From contig JAKDMP010000008.1 of the NCBI GenBank assembly GCA_030452225.1, positions 1 through 32,431 on the forward strand: 32,431 nt of DNA, given 5' to 3'. Origin of the DNA: Gammaproteobacteria bacterium (GTDB lineage Bacteria > Pseudomonadota > Gammaproteobacteria > JAKDMP01). A program made the translations under genes and the position numbers. This document shows, one piece after another, positions 22,517 through 31,138 of this stretch (positions within the stretch are counted from its first letter, which is position 1; every line of letters begins with the position of its first letter). The notes below the pieces were generated by a model, which was not told where the DNA came from, searched no databases, and saw only the letters and a list, made by a program, of their open reading frames with translations.

Positions 22517-23148
22517 TGCGTCGCCGGCAGGAAGGGGCCGACCGCCTCACGGCAGCGGCTCTGAACCTCATCCAGCGAGCCTTCCGCCGCTATGCACCGG
22601 ACTCGTTCCGGCGCCCGCTGGAGGCACTCGCGATAGCCATCCCTCACCCGGGAGAAAAACTCGGCTCCTTCGCTCTCGAAACGGTCCTTGCCGCCCCGCA
22701 AGCCGATGCGCTCCAGGGTATCAGGAACCGGCATGTCCAGCCACAGCGTGATATCCGGTTCGAGATCCTGCACCAGCCATTCGGCCAACGTCCGCACGGC
22801 GGTCTCCCCCAGACCCCGCGCACGCCCCTGATACGCGTAGCTCGCATCCACGAACCGATCGCATACCACCCAGCGCCCCGCTTTCAACGCGGGCCGAATC
22901 AAGTGGCGGGCGTGCTCCGCGCGGGCGGCAAACATCAGCAGCAGTTCGGTTTCCGCCGACATGCCTTCCATGGCGGTATCCTTGAGAAGCCCACGAATGC
23001 TTTCCGCCACGGGCGTGCCCCCCGGCTCGCGTGTCGCCACGGCTTCGACTCCCTTGCTCCGCAGCCACTCCACCAGCATCGCAGTCTGGGTCGATTTGCC
23101 GACGCCCTCGATCCCTTCCAGGGTGATGAATCGCCCGCGCTCAGTCAT
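22513..23148 (-). CDS. tmk: Thymidylate kinase
   Basis: 211-residue dTMP kinase making dTDP for DNA synthesis. It has the P-loop LEGIEGVGKST, the DRX motif in VVCDRFVDASYAYQG, the TREPGGTPVAE substrate segment and the LID region RGGKDRFESEG. ATG 23148 lies inside the end of mltG (8-base overlap), with AAGGAG about 12 bases upstream. The TGA overlaps the holB start. Length and motif order are normal for the bacterial enzyme. Confidence 0.94.
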   Translation of the reverse strand: MTERGRFITLEGIEGVGKSTQTAMLVEWLRSKGVEAVATREPGGTPVAESIRGLLKDTAMEGMSAETELLLMFAARAEHARHLIRPALKAGRWVVCDRFVDASYAYQGRARGLGETAVRTLAEWLVQDLEPDITLWLDMPVPDTLERIGLRGGKDRFESEGAEFFSRVRDGYRECLQRAPERVRCIAAEGSLDEVQSRCREAVGPFLPATQ

Positions 23149-24202
23149 GGTCCGGGCCGTCTCCTTGGTGTAGTTGATACTTGCGAATCATGCGACGTTG
23201 TTCGGCCAGCGTATCCGAAAAAACATGCGTGCCGTCCCCTTTGGCCACGAAATAGAGCGCCGTGCCCTCGGCCGGGTGCAACGCCGCCACGATGGACGCC
23301 AGGCTCGGCATGCAGATCGGCGTCGGCGGCAATCCGCGATGCAGATACGTGTTGTACGGCGTGTCGATTTCCATGTTCTTGTAGGTCAAGTCACCATGAT
23401 AGGCATCGCCCAGACCGTAAATGACGGTGGGATCCGCGCCCAGCGGCATGCCGCTTTTCAGCCGCCGCTCGAAAACGCCGGCGATGCGCGTACGCTCCGA
23501 ATCCACGGCGCTCTCCTTCTCGATGATGGAAGCAACGATGAGCGCCTCGTAGGGGCTGCCCAGCACCAGTCCGGGTGCACGCTTCTCCCAGGCCTTTTGA
23601 AGGTGCCGCTGCATGGCAAGATAGGCGCGCTTCAGGACTTCCAGGCCGCTGGTGCCGCGCGGAAAACCATAAGTCTCCGGGAAAAACCGTCCCTCGGCCT
23701 TTTGGTCGGGATGCCCCAGTCGCGCCATGATTTCGGCCGCCGACTGTCCCTTCAAGTCGTGCCTGAACGCCGGCTGCTTCAACAACCGTGAACGTATCTC
23801 GCTGAAAGTTTCCCCCGGGATGATGGTGAAGTCGTGCATCACGACTTCGCCCGACGTCATCGCCTGCAGCAAATCGGACGCGGACATGCCCGGCTTTACG
23901 CGATATTCTCCGGCCTGGATATGCCCGGCTTCACCCCTGATGCGGGCCAACAGCTTCACGTCCCAGGCGTGTTCGATGACGCCATGCGCGGCGAGCGAAT
24001 CCGCCAGGCGGGAAAGACTTGCGCCCTCGTCGACGACGAAAACCTGCCCAGCGGCGCTCGCCGGGAGCGGAGCGTGGTTGAGCCGGTGCCAAGTATAACC
24101 GCCCCAAGCGGCGGCCGCAATCACAATGAGCAGCAGTACACTGAATGCGGGCCATCGACGATGGCGGCGCGGACGGCCCTGGACCGGCTTGTCCTCCTTC
24201 AC
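23141..24202 (-). CDS. mltG: Endolytic murein transglycosylase MltG
   Basis: 353-residue inner-membrane-anchored lytic transglycosylase that cuts nascent peptidoglycan strands and helps set glycan length. A basic N-terminus precedes one membrane helix (about 19-36), a LysM-like region (about 55-120) and the YceG domain. The catalytic glutamate is E228 in ASIIEKES, matching E218 of E. coli, with DPTVIYGLG and NTYLHRGLPPTPICMPS downstream. The start is GTG at 24202. The usual upstream neighbour pabC is missing: only 114 bases, mostly a palindromic repeat, separate it from fabF. Confidence 0.94.
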   Translation of the reverse strand: MKEDKPVQGRPRRHRRWPAFSVLLLIVIAAAAWGGYTWHRLNHAPLPASAAGQVFVVDEGASLSRLADSLAAHGVIEHAWDVKLLARIRGEAGHIQAGEYRVKPGMSASDLLQAMTSGEVVMHDFTIIPGETFSEIRSRLLKQPAFRHDLKGQSAAEIMARLGHPDQKAEGRFFPETYGFPRGTSGLEVLKRAYLAMQRHLQKAWEKRAPGLVLGSPYEALIVASIIEKESAVDSERTRIAGVFERRLKSGMPLGADPTVIYGLGDAYHGDLTYKNMEIDTPYNTYLHRGLPPTPICMPSLASIVAALHPAEGTALYFVAKGDGTHVFSDTLAEQRRMIRKYQLHQGDGPDHD

Positions 24203-24247
24203 GGCAGTTCAACCTGCATGATTCACGGGGCGCGCCGATCGCAGCGC

Positions 24248-24309
24248 CCGCAGAGAGACGGAGATTCGAATTTTCGTGATTTTTTCTGCGATCTCGGCGG
24301 CCTCTGCGG
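24248..24309. repeat. Palindromic intergenic repeat (CCGCAGAG ends)
   Basis: CCGCAGAG (24248-24255) and CTCTGCGG (24302-24309) are a perfect 8-base inverted repeat bounding a purine/pyrimidine-rich interior with further CGCAGA-like segments. It resembles the dispersed CTCTGCGG-type repeats scattered in many proteobacterial genomes. It sits between fabF and mltG, where pabC is normally found, and could form a transcript hairpin. Confidence 0.5.
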
Positions 24310-24316
24310 TGAAACC

Positions 24317-25567
24317 TTAGGGAGACGCAGCGAAAACAAGGGTTCCGTTGGTGCCGCCGAATCCGAAGGAATTGGACATCGCATGCTTCACGCCCTTGAC
24401 ATCGCGCGCCGTGTGGGGAACGAAGTCCAGGTCGCAACCCTCGTCCGGATTATCCAGGTTGATCGTCGGCGGCAGCGTCTGGTCGCGCAGGGCCAACATG
24501 CTGAATACCGCTTCGATGGCACCCGCCGCGCCCAGCAAGTGGCCGGTCATGGACTTGGTGGAGGAACAGGGGATCAGCTTTGCTTGATCGCCAAACACCT
24601 TCTTGATGGCCAGCGTTTCGGCTACATCGCCCTTGAGCGTGGACGTGGCGTGGGCGTTGATATAGCCAATCTGCTCGCGATCGAGCCCGGCATCATCCAG
24701 AGCATGCTGCATGGCGCGCGCCGCGCCATCTCCGTCCTCCGACGCCGCCGTCATGTGAAAGGCATCCCCGCTCATGCCAAAACCCAGCAGCTCCGCGTAG
24801 ATGTTCGCCCCGCGCCTGCGCGCATGCTCCAGCTCCTCGAGCATGACCACCGCCGAACCGTCGGCCAGGACGAAGCCATCGCGATCACGGTCCCAGGGCC
24901 GGCTGGCGAGCTCCGGTTCGTCATTGCGCTGGGACAGCGCCCGCGCCGAGCAGAACCCGCCCAATCCGGTGGGTACGCTCGAACGCTCCGCCCCGCCTGC
25001 GAGCATCGCATCGGCCTCGTTCCAAGCGATCAGCCTGGCCGCCAGACCCAGTGCGTGGGTGGAAGTCGTGCAGGCCGTGGCCACGGCGAGATTGGGCCCC
25101 TTCAGGCCCAGGCGAATGGAAAGGTGGCCCGAAATCATGTTGACGATGCTTCCGGGCACGACGAATGGCGACATGCGCTTGTTGCCGCCAGTCTTCTTGT
25201 AGGCCTCGTAGCCGGCCTCGATGACGCCCAGCCCGCCGATTCCGGAGCCAACCAGTACGCCCAGACGATCCGCATTCTCTCCCGTAACCTCCAGGCCCGA
25301 ATCCTCGAATGCATCCAGGCCGGCCGCAAAGCCGTACTGGAGAAACAAATCCATTTTCCTGGCTTCCTTCGGACCCAGGTAACGGTCGGTATCAAAGTCC
25401 CGCACCAGCCCGCCAATACGGGTGGTGAACTTCGACACGTCCATGGTATCTATGGGACCGATGCCGCTTTTCCCGGCAAGGATGTTTTGCCAGGCCGCCT
25501 CGGCTGAATTGCCCACGGGCGAAATGACGCCCATGCCTGTCACGACTACACGTCGTTCCGGTTGCAT
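24317..25567 (-). CDS. fabF: 3-oxoacyl-ACP synthase II
   Basis: 416-residue KAS II elongating acyl-ACP with malonyl-ACP in fatty acid synthesis. The catalytic cysteine is C166 in [13 protein letters not shown]; the two histidines are in YINAHATST and [13 protein letters not shown]. The N-terminus [13 protein letters not shown] and the C-terminal [10 protein letters not shown] are typical. ATG 25567 (MQPERR) is chosen because AAGG lies at a good distance and it gives the normal length; the frame could extend 11 codons to a TTG but without support. It lies 38 bases after acpP on the same strand. Confidence 0.95.
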   Translation of the reverse strand: MQPERRVVVTGMGVISPVGNSAEAAWQNILAGKSGIGPIDTMDVSKFTTRIGGLVRDFDTDRYLGPKEARKMDLFLQYGFAAGLDAFEDSGLEVTGENADRLGVLVGSGIGGLGVIEAGYEAYKKTGGNKRMSPFVVPGSIVNMISGHLSIRLGLKGPNLAVATACTTSTHALGLAARLIAWNEADAMLAGGAERSSVPTGLGGFCSARALSQRNDEPELASRPWDRDRDGFVLADGSAVVMLEELEHARRRGANIYAELLGFGMSGDAFHMTAASEDGDGAARAMQHALDDAGLDREQIGYINAHATSTLKGDVAETLAIKKVFGDQAKLIPCSSTKSMTGHLLGAAGAIEAVFSMLALRDQTLPPTINLDNPDEGCDLDFVPHTARDVKGVKHAMSNSFGFGGTNGTLVFAASP

Positions 25568-25605
25568 CTCGGACCTTTCTCGGAAGCTTTGATCAGCCAA
25601 CCCGT

Positions 25606-25848
25606 TTATTCGGAGTCGAGGTGCGCCTTGACGTAATCAACCGCCTGTTGGACGGTGGCAATCTTTTCCGCTTCCTCGTCGGGGATCTCGCACTCGAACT
25701 CCTCCTCCAGCGCCATTACCAGCTCGACGGTATCGAGCGAATCGGCACCCAGATCATCCACGAAAGAAGCCTCGGGCTTTACTTCCTCTTCCTTGACTCC
25801 GAGTTGTTCGATGACGATCTTGTTTACACGCTCTTCAATGCTGCTCAT
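25606..25848 (-). CDS. acpP: Acyl carrier protein
   Basis: 80-residue acidic carrier protein. The phosphopantetheine serine is S37 in [19 protein letters not shown]. The helix I sequence [14 protein letters not shown] is typical. ATG 25848 has GAGG upstream. In most gammaproteobacteria fabD and fabG precede acpP; here the upstream 450 bases are non-coding and then come tRNA genes, so acpP heads its own unit with fabF and the mltG-tmk-holB-pilZ genes downstream. Confidence 0.97.
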   Translation of the reverse strand: MSSIEERVNKIVIEQLGVKEEEVKPEASFVDDLGADSLDTVELVMALEEEFECEIPDEEAEKIATVQQAVDYVKAHLDSE

Positions 25849-26301
25849 CGGTGCTCATTCCTCTGTTGGATGGATAAACCGGTCATCCCATGGACACCGG
25901 ACTGACCTATTGTATTGAAAAGGTCAACCTGTCGCCATAACCCGGCAGCGGGAATCGTTCCCCGTCCGGAAAACCCAGCTTGGGCCATGTCGCTTGAAAG
26001 CTCGAATACTTGTTTTTTATCCACAACTTGCAGGTGGTTCCAAGAAATTATGAAATCAATGTTTCCGGACTCCGCAGACGGCGGAATTTTGTCGCCGCCG
26101 TTTCAGGTCTTGTACCGAATCAGCGCTCCGGCTCATCCGCAGCATCCCCCACGATCCCGACTGCCGCCGCTCACCCGTGAGAGTCTCGGCCTGCCGCGAG
26201 CGGTGAAGCTGTCCCCCGCCGACAACGCGATCTCGAATGCACCAAGTCCGCTGACAACCCGTCTGCGTTCCGGATGTCCACAACAAGTTATTGCCTGAAT
26301 T
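25849..26301. other. Intergenic region between tRNA-Lys and acpP
   Basis: About 450 bases with no convincing gene; open frames on both strands have poor composition. It should contain the acpP promoter on the minus strand. A tentative candidate is TTGGAA near 26041 with an A/T-rich GATAAA about 16 bases on. A 7-base inverted repeat, ACGGCGG (26078-26084) with CCGCCGT (26095-26101), could be a hairpin downstream of the tRNA genes, but it has no T tract. Confidence 0.45.
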
Positions 26302-26378
26302 TGGTGGGCCGTGAAGGAATCGAACCTTCAACCAATGGATTAAGAGTCCACTGCTCTGCCTGATTGAGCTAACGGCCC
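26302..26378 (-). tRNA. tRNA-Lys (CTT)
   Basis: Complete 77-base cloverleaf with encoded CCA. Acceptor GGGCCGT pairs with ACGGCCC; D-stem GCTC/GAGC; anticodon stem GTGGA/TCCAT around loop CTCTTAA gives anticodon CTT; T-arm GAAGG-TTCGATT-CCTTC. It lies 35 bases downstream of tRNA-His and is probably cotranscribed with it. Confidence 0.96.
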
Positions 26379-26413
26379 ATGTCATGGGACTGCGGCAACA
26401 GCCGCCTGAATGA

Positions 26414-26490
26414 TGGGGTGGACGATGGGATTTGAACCCACGACCACCGAGGCCACAACCCGGGGCTCTACCTGCTGAGCTACGTCCACC
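26414..26490 (-). tRNA. tRNA-His (GTG)
   Basis: Complete cloverleaf with encoded CCA. The anticodon loop TTGTGGC gives anticodon GTG, flanked by the CCGGG/CTCGG stem. The extra 5' G(-1) at 26490 opposite discriminator C at 26417 is the histidine identity element and is encoded here. T-arm GTGGG-TTCAAAT-CCCAT. Confidence 0.96.
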
Positions 26491-26523
26491 ATCGTCTCGG
26501 GCGCCCTGCGGCGCAAGCGCATT

Positions 26524-26529
26524 AGTATA
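26524..26529 (-). promoter_or_regulatory. Candidate -10 box for the tRNA-His/Lys unit
   Basis: TATACT on the minus strand at 26529-26524 (five of six matches), about 34 bases before tRNA-His, followed by a GC-rich discriminator (GCGCTTGCGCC) typical of stringently controlled stable RNA promoters. The -35 region at the proper distance is poor, so this is tentative. Confidence 0.4.
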
Positions 26530-26628
26530 ACGGAACAGACCGAATTCGGAGAATATCACGAATATTCCCGGAGCGGATGACGACACGTCAATGGCTGCAC
26601 CCCGGGGCCGTTCGGCCCTTGCGGACGG

Positions 26629-28143
26629 CTACTTCACATTGCCCATGAGCTTCTTGAGCCACGGCAGTGCGAGAAGCATCAGGATACCGACGGCGATGTA
26701 AACGATCCAGGCATTCCGGAACTGCTCCGCCATGCCGTTGACGTCACCCTCGGTGAACCAGCCGGCCATCAGCCCGGCAATCAGATTGCCCAGCGCGGCC
26801 CCCATGAACCAGGTGCCCATCATCTGTCCTTCGAAACGCGCCGGCGCCAGCTTGGTCACCGCCGACAAACCGATCGGGCTCAGGCACAGCTCACCGGTGG
26901 TGTGCAGCAGGTAGGTCAGGAGCAACCAGGTCAGATCCACCTTCTCGCCGGAGATGATGAGTTGCGCCGCGAACATGATGACGACGAAGCCCAGACCGAG
27001 CTGGATCAAACCGATGGCAAGCTTGAAGGGTAGCGACGGATTCAGGTTGCGCCGCCCCAGGTTGATCCACAGGGCCGCAAAGAACGGCGCGAGGATGATG
27101 ATGAAGATCGGATTAATCATCTGGGTCCAGCTGGCGGGCATTTCCCAGCCGAAGTACACCAGATCGGTGAAGCGCTCGGCGATCAGGTTGAAGGTGGAAC
27201 CCGCCTGCTCGAAGCCGGACCAGAAAATGGCGGCAGCGATGAAAAACAGAATGATGCCGCCGACATGGAGCTTTTCCTGGCGGCTGAGTTTGCCGCGGAT
27301 ATAGACATAGGCGAAGAAGACCACGGCCAGCGCGATGATGATGTAGGCGGTCCAGGTCGCCATGGCAATGGCATTGAACGGAATCAAGCCGGAGGCGATG
27401 CCGGCGATGATCAGGATGCCGATCGCGACGCCCACGCCCAGGATGATCCAGTTCCTGCGTTTGTCCGCGGCGTCCCTGGCTTCGTCTCCCGTGCGGCTGG
27501 GGTGGCGTCCGACCTCTCCCAGGCGGTGCTGGGTCAGTTTGTACCAGATCAGGCCGATCACCATGCCGACGCCGGCGGCGGCAAAGCCGTAGTGCCAGCC
27601 GACCTTTTCCCCCAGGGTGCCGCAGACGAGCGGCGCGAGCAGCGCGCCGAGGTTGATGCCCATGTAGTAGATCGAAAACCCGGCATCGCGGCGGGCGCCG
27701 CCTTCCGGATACAACCCGCCCACCATGGCGCTGACGTTGGGTTTCAGCATGCCGGTACCAACGGCGATGAGAAGCATGCCCAGGAAAAACGGCGTGGAGC
27801 CTGCCGGAATGGCCATGGAGAAATGGCCGAGCGCGATGATGCAGCCTCCGTAAAACACGGATTTTTGCATGCCCAGCAAGCGGTCCGCGATCCAGCCGCC
27901 AGGCAGGGCCAGCAGGTATACCGCCGCGGTATAAACACCGTAGATGGCCGTGGCAACTGGGTCGCTCAGCCCGAGGCCACCGGTAGCGATCGCGTCCACC
28001 ATGGCCAGCACCAGGATGGCGCGCATGCCGTAGTAGCTCAGGCGCTCCCACATCTCGGTGAAAAACAGGGTGTAAAGGCCGCGGGGGTGGTGCATCTTCC
28101 CGCCGGGAGGCGGGGCGGCCGCGTCGGTCGAAGGCGTGGACAT
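26629..28143 (-). CDS. POT-family proton-dependent oligopeptide transporter
   Basis: 504-residue inner-membrane di-/tripeptide-proton symporter of the POT/PTR2 family. Signatures are the helix 1 motif FFTEMWERLSYYGMRAIL, containing the E-x-x-E-R-like proton-coupling segment, GGWIADRLLG after helix 2, and FSIYYMGINLGALLAPL (PTR2 signature). About 14 hydrophobic helices are visible. ATG 28143 is preceded by GAG; ATG 28179 would add 12 residues and is an alternative. The start region lies just beyond the stop of the truncated TolC gene, so it may lack its ancestral promoter. The 3' end is about 140 bases before tRNA-His on the same strand. Confidence 0.9.
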   Translation of the reverse strand: MSTPSTDAAAPPPGGKMHHPRGLYTLFFTEMWERLSYYGMRAILVLAMVDAIATGGLGLSDPVATAIYGVYTAAVYLLALPGGWIADRLLGMQKSVFYGGCIIALGHFSMAIPAGSTPFFLGMLLIAVGTGMLKPNVSAMVGGLYPEGGARRDAGFSIYYMGINLGALLAPLVCGTLGEKVGWHYGFAAAGVGMVIGLIWYKLTQHRLGEVGRHPSRTGDEARDAADKRRNWIILGVGVAIGILIIAGIASGLIPFNAIAMATWTAYIIIALAVVFFAYVYIRGKLSRQEKLHVGGIILFFIAAAIFWSGFEQAGSTFNLIAERFTDLVYFGWEMPASWTQMINPIFIIILAPFFAALWINLGRRNLNPSLPFKLAIGLIQLGLGFVVIMFAAQLIISGEKVDLTWLLLTYLLHTTGELCLSPIGLSAVTKLAPARFEGQMMGTWFMGAALGNLIAGLMAGWFTEGDVNGMAEQFRNAWIVYIAVGILMLLALPWLKKLMGNVK

Positions 28144-28202
28144 GAGGCTCGTCGTCTTCGGCAGGGAATCGGCTCCCATGATGCCTGAGCGCCGGACCCG
28201 AG

Positions 28203-28691
28203 TCAATCCGCCAGCGGCTCGCAGCCCTCCTGGCGGCTATGGAGCCGGCGATTGATGCGCGCGATCGAGGTCTCGTCCAGCCGGCCGGTCAAAAGGTCGA
28301 GACTGAGCTTCGACATCAGGTACTGGTAGCGAGCGTGGCTCAACTGCTCGAGCGTCTGGTAATAGTTCTGTTGGGCGTTCAGAACGTCCTGGGTGTCCTT
28401 CACGCCCACCTTGAGGGCAAGCGTGTTGGCATCGAGCGAAGCCTTGGCGGCGATCGCTGCCTGTTCAAGTGCGGCGATGCGCTGAACCCCGGCAGTGACG
28501 TCCTGGAAGGCCTTGCGAACCTTCACCGCGGCATCCGAGCGCGTCGCCAGCACTTCGTATTCGGCCTGCTTGCTCGTGGCCCGCGCTTCGCGCAGTTGGG
28601 ATTGAATTCCGCCGCCGCTGAAAATCGGGATGCTGAGCTGAATGCCGATCATCGTGACCTGGCTGCGATCCGGCGCGACGATCAGGGACAT
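28203..28691 (-). pseudogene. 5'-truncated TolC-family outer-membrane channel
   Basis: Encodes only the C-terminal part (about 160 residues) of a TolC-type efflux channel, which normally has over 400. The segments MIGIQLSIPIFSGGGIQSQLREA, ALKVGVKDTQDVLNAQQNYYQ and LDLLTGRLDE are the second half of the TolC repeat (only short motifs are quoted in blocks). No signal peptide or first half exists. Upstream the sequence breaks off into the terminal-like sequence at 28685-28709, whose AATGTCC happens to supply an in-frame ATG. This fits loss of the 5' half by an insertion-sequence event, leaving one IS end behind. Almost certainly non-functional. Confidence 0.82.
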
Positions 28692-28709
28692 TTCTGCTTA
28701 GGGTTGACA
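28685..28709. mobile_element. Probable insertion-sequence terminal remnant (IS21-like)
   Basis: Read on the minus strand this is TGTCAACCCTAAGCAGAAAT followed by GTCCC. TGTCA at the tip and GAAATGTCC inside resemble, from memory, the terminal inverted repeats of IS21-family elements. It lies exactly where the TolC homology begins. No transposase or second end is present in the window. The family assignment is inference. Confidence 0.45.
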
Positions 28710-28776
28710 TGTTTTTTCACGCCGGGGAGCAACCCAAAAACCGCCACCGGAAAGCTGGTCACCGGCAACACGTAAA

Positions 28777-28853
28777 TGGCGCGCCCGGCAGGACTCGAAC
28801 CTGCGGCCTGCGGCTTAGAAGGCCGCTGCTCTATCCGGCTGAGCTACGGGCGC
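28777..28853 (-). tRNA. tRNA-Arg (TCT)
   Basis: Complete 77-base cloverleaf with encoded CCA. Acceptor GCGCCCG/CGGGCGC, D-stem GCTC/GAGC, anticodon stem GCGGC/GCCGC with loop CTTCTAA giving anticodon TCT (reads AGA), T-arm GCAGG-TTCGAGT-CCTGC. It lies between a REPIN and the IS remnant beside the broken TolC gene. Confidence 0.96.
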
Positions 28854-28873
28854 TTTGGGGGGAACATCTTAGC

Positions 28874-28943
28874 GTAGGAGCGGCCCATGGCCGCTACAAG
28901 GCACATACGCTCTTGGCTGTCGCGGGCGTGGCCCGCTCCTGCA
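28874..28943. repeat. REPIN copy 3
   Basis: GTAGGAGCGGCCCATGGCCG on the left (from 28874) and GTCGCGGGCGTGGCCCGCTC on the right, ending CTGCA at 28943, in inverted orientation. It is located between tRNA-Arg and the 3' end of uvrB. The conserved outer arms match the other copies while the cores vary. Confidence 0.8.
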
Positions 28944-28959
28944 AAGCGAAATGCGGAGC

Positions 28960-28995
28960 GCCGGCATCTTGCCGGCATACCGGTTGGAAACCGGT
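28960..28995. repeat. Double-hairpin repeat after uvrB
   Basis: Two adjacent short hairpins: GCCGGC (28960-28965) with GCCGGC (28971-28976) around ATCTT, then ACCGGT (28979-28984) with ACCGGT (28990-28995) around TGGAA. It is unlike the REPINs and represents a second repeat family. It ends five bases beyond the uvrB stop codon and could act as a transcript end or 3' protector. Confidence 0.65.
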
Positions 28996-29000
28996 CCTCC

Positions 29001-31043
29001 TCAAGCCGTTCTGCGAAGGCCGGGGCCGAAAGCCATTTCCTGGATTTCGTTGATCTCGTCGCGCAGTTTCGCCGCCTGCTCGAATTCCAGGTTGCGCGCA
29101 TGCTCGTACATCTTCTTTTCGAGTTTCTTGAGCAAATTTTCGCGCTCGGCGGCGGACATGCCGCGGTACTGCGCCCGCTCCTCGGCAGCCCGCGAGAAGG
29201 CGCTTGCCTTGGTGCCTTGCTCGCCGTATGCGGCCTCCATGACGTCCACCACCGCCTTGCGAATGCCCTGGGGGGTGATCCCGTGCGCCTCGTTGTAGGC
29301 CTGCTGCGTCCTGCGCCGACGTTCGGTTTCGTCCAGCGCGCGGCGCATGGCGCCGGTGATCCTGTCCGCATACAGAATCGCCCGCCCGTTGATGTTGCGC
29401 GCCGCCCGGCCGATGGTCTGGATGAGCGAGCCTTCCGAGCGCAGGAAGCCTTCCTTGTCGGCGTCGAGGATCGCCACCAGCGAAACCTCCGGCAAATCCA
29501 GCCCCTCGCGCAAAAGATTGATGCCGACCAGGCAATCGAATTTGCCCAGCCTCAGCATGCGGATGAGTTCGGTACGCTCGACCGTGTCGATGTCGGAGTG
29601 AAGATAGCGTGCGCGCACGCCGTTCTCGCCCAGGTACTCGGTCAGGTCCTCGGCCATGCGCTTGGTAAGCGTCGTCACGAGCGTGCGCTCGCTCGCCCCG
29701 GCACGTTTTTTTACCTCCGACATGAGATCGTCCACCTGGCTGGCAACGGGTCGAATTTCAGTCTCTGGATCCACCAGGCCCGTGGGCCGGACGACCTGCT
29801 CGACGACCTGCCCGGACTGCTCGATTTCATACGCGCGCGGCGTAGCCGACACATAAATCGTCTGCGGCGCAACACGCTCGAACTCCTCGTAACTCAGCGG
29901 CCGGTTGTCGAGCGCCGAAGGCAGACGAAAGCCATACTCGACCAGCGTCTCCTTGCGCGATCGGTCGCCGCGGTACATTGCCCCGAGCTGGGAGACGGTG
30001 ACATGGCTTTCGTCGATGAAAAGCAGCGCATCGTCGGGGAGATAATCGAACAGGCAGGGGGGCGGCTCACCCGGCGCGCGACCGGAAAGATGTCGCGAAT
30101 AATTCTCGATTCCGGAGCAATAGCCGAGTTCGAGAATCATCTCGATGTCGAAGCGCGTGCGCTCTTCCAGCCGCTGCGCCTCGACCAGCTTGCCGGCTTT
30201 GCGCAACTCCGGCAGGCGCACGGCCAACTCGTCGCGAATCTTGTCCACGGCACCCAACAGCTTCTCGCGCGGGGTGACGTAATGCGTGCGCGGATACACC
30301 GTGAGCCGCGGTACCCGGCGAATCAGCTCGCCGGTAAGCGGATCGAAGTAGCTCAACGACTCTATGACGTCGTCATCGAGTTCAATGCGCACCGCTTCCT
30401 TGTCGCTTTCCGCCGGGAACACGTCGATCACCTCGCCGCGCACCCGCCAGGTACCGGCGCGAAAGTCGAGATCGTTGCGACGGTACTGCAACTCCGCCAG
30501 CCGGCGCAGGATCTCGCGCTGATCGACGCGCTCGCCGCGGTCGAGATGCAGCACCATGCCGAGATACTGCTTGGGATCGCCGAGCCCGTAAATGGCCGAA
30601 ACCGTCGCGACGATGATGGTGTCGCGCCGCTCCAGGATCGCCTTGGTAGCGGACAGGCGCATCTGCTCGATGTGGTCGTTGATCGAGGCGTCCTTTTCGA
30701 TGTAGGTGTCCGACGCCGGCACATAGGCTTCGGGCTGGTAGTAGTCGTAGTAGGAGACGAAATACTCGACGGAATTGCCGGGAAAGAACTCCCGCAACTC
30801 GCCGTACAGTTGCGCCGCGAGCGTCTTGTTCGGAGCCAGCACCATCGCCGGACGTTGCTTGCGGGCGATGACGTTGGCCAGGGTGAAGGTCTTGCCCGAG
30901 CCGGTCACGCCCAGCAGTACCTGGCGGGCGAGCCCCTGTTCAACCCCATGCACGAGGCTTTCAATCGCCTCGGGCTGGCCGCCGGCGGGCTCATAATCGG
31001 AATCGAGCCTGAAGCTTTCGCGCGTTTCGGGTACGGCATTCAT
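29001..31043 (-). CDS. uvrB: UvrABC excinuclease subunit B
   Basis: 680-residue nucleotide-excision-repair helicase-like protein that verifies damage delivered by UvrA and recruits UvrC. It has Walker A GVTGSGKT near residue 46, the Y-rich beta-hairpin [15 protein letters not shown] that probes the strands, DESH in [11 protein letters not shown], helicase motifs V-VI ([23 protein letters not shown]), and the C-terminal UVR coiled-coil [19 protein letters not shown]. Length is normal. ATG 31043 is the only plausible start; a perfect -10 box ends six bases before it, so the mRNA may be leaderless. It is divergent from the aminotransferase at 31139. No LexA box was recognised. Confidence 0.97.
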   Translation of the reverse strand: MNAVPETRESFRLDSDYEPAGGQPEAIESLVHGVEQGLARQVLLGVTGSGKTFTLANVIARKQRPAMVLAPNKTLAAQLYGELREFFPGNSVEYFVSYYDYYQPEAYVPASDTYIEKDASINDHIEQMRLSATKAILERRDTIIVATVSAIYGLGDPKQYLGMVLHLDRGERVDQREILRRLAELQYRRNDLDFRAGTWRVRGEVIDVFPAESDKEAVRIELDDDVIESLSYFDPLTGELIRRVPRLTVYPRTHYVTPREKLLGAVDKIRDELAVRLPELRKAGKLVEAQRLEERTRFDIEMILELGYCSGIENYSRHLSGRAPGEPPPCLFDYLPDDALLFIDESHVTVSQLGAMYRGDRSRKETLVEYGFRLPSALDNRPLSYEEFERVAPQTIYVSATPRAYEIEQSGQVVEQVVRPTGLVDPETEIRPVASQVDDLMSEVKKRAGASERTLVTTLTKRMAEDLTEYLGENGVRARYLHSDIDTVERTELIRMLRLGKFDCLVGINLLREGLDLPEVSLVAILDADKEGFLRSEGSLIQTIGRAARNINGRAILYADRITGAMRRALDETERRRRTQQAYNEAHGITPQGIRKAVVDVMEAAYGEQGTKASAFSRAAEERAQYRGMSAAERENLLKKLEKKMYEHARNLEFEQAAKLRDEINEIQEMAFGPGLRRTA

Positions 31044-31049
31044 CGGGCC

Positions 31050-31080
31050 ATTATAGGCAGCGAGCGGCCCGGCTTGTCAG
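31050..31080 (-). promoter_or_regulatory. uvrB promoter
   Basis: On the minus strand CTGACA (31080-31075) and TATAAT (31055-31050), spacer 19. The -10 is a perfect consensus. Six bases follow the -10 before the uvrB ATG, so the expected transcription start coincides with the A of the start codon. Confidence 0.6.
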
Positions 31081-31102
31081 CATCCAATCAAGTCTGCTTC
31101 GT

Positions 31103-31108
31103 TACAAT
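31103..31108 (+). promoter_or_regulatory. Candidate -10 box of the aminotransferase gene
   Basis: TACAAT at 31103-31108, 31 bases before ATG 31139; no good -35 at 16-18 bases spacing. The 95-base gap between divergent uvrB and this gene must hold its promoter. AAGG (31129-31132) serves as ribosome-binding site. Confidence 0.45.
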
Positions 31109-31138
31109 ACTGCGATTGGCTCAAACTCAAGGTTATTC

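Noticed and set aside
25915-26298. 127-codon plus-strand frame between acpP and tRNA-Lys
   Set aside because: No ribosome-binding site, odd composition rich in Pro, Ser and Arg, no recognisable domain.
26056-26586. 176-codon minus-strand frame across the two tRNA genes
   Set aside because: It is simply a translation through tRNA-His and tRNA-Lys.
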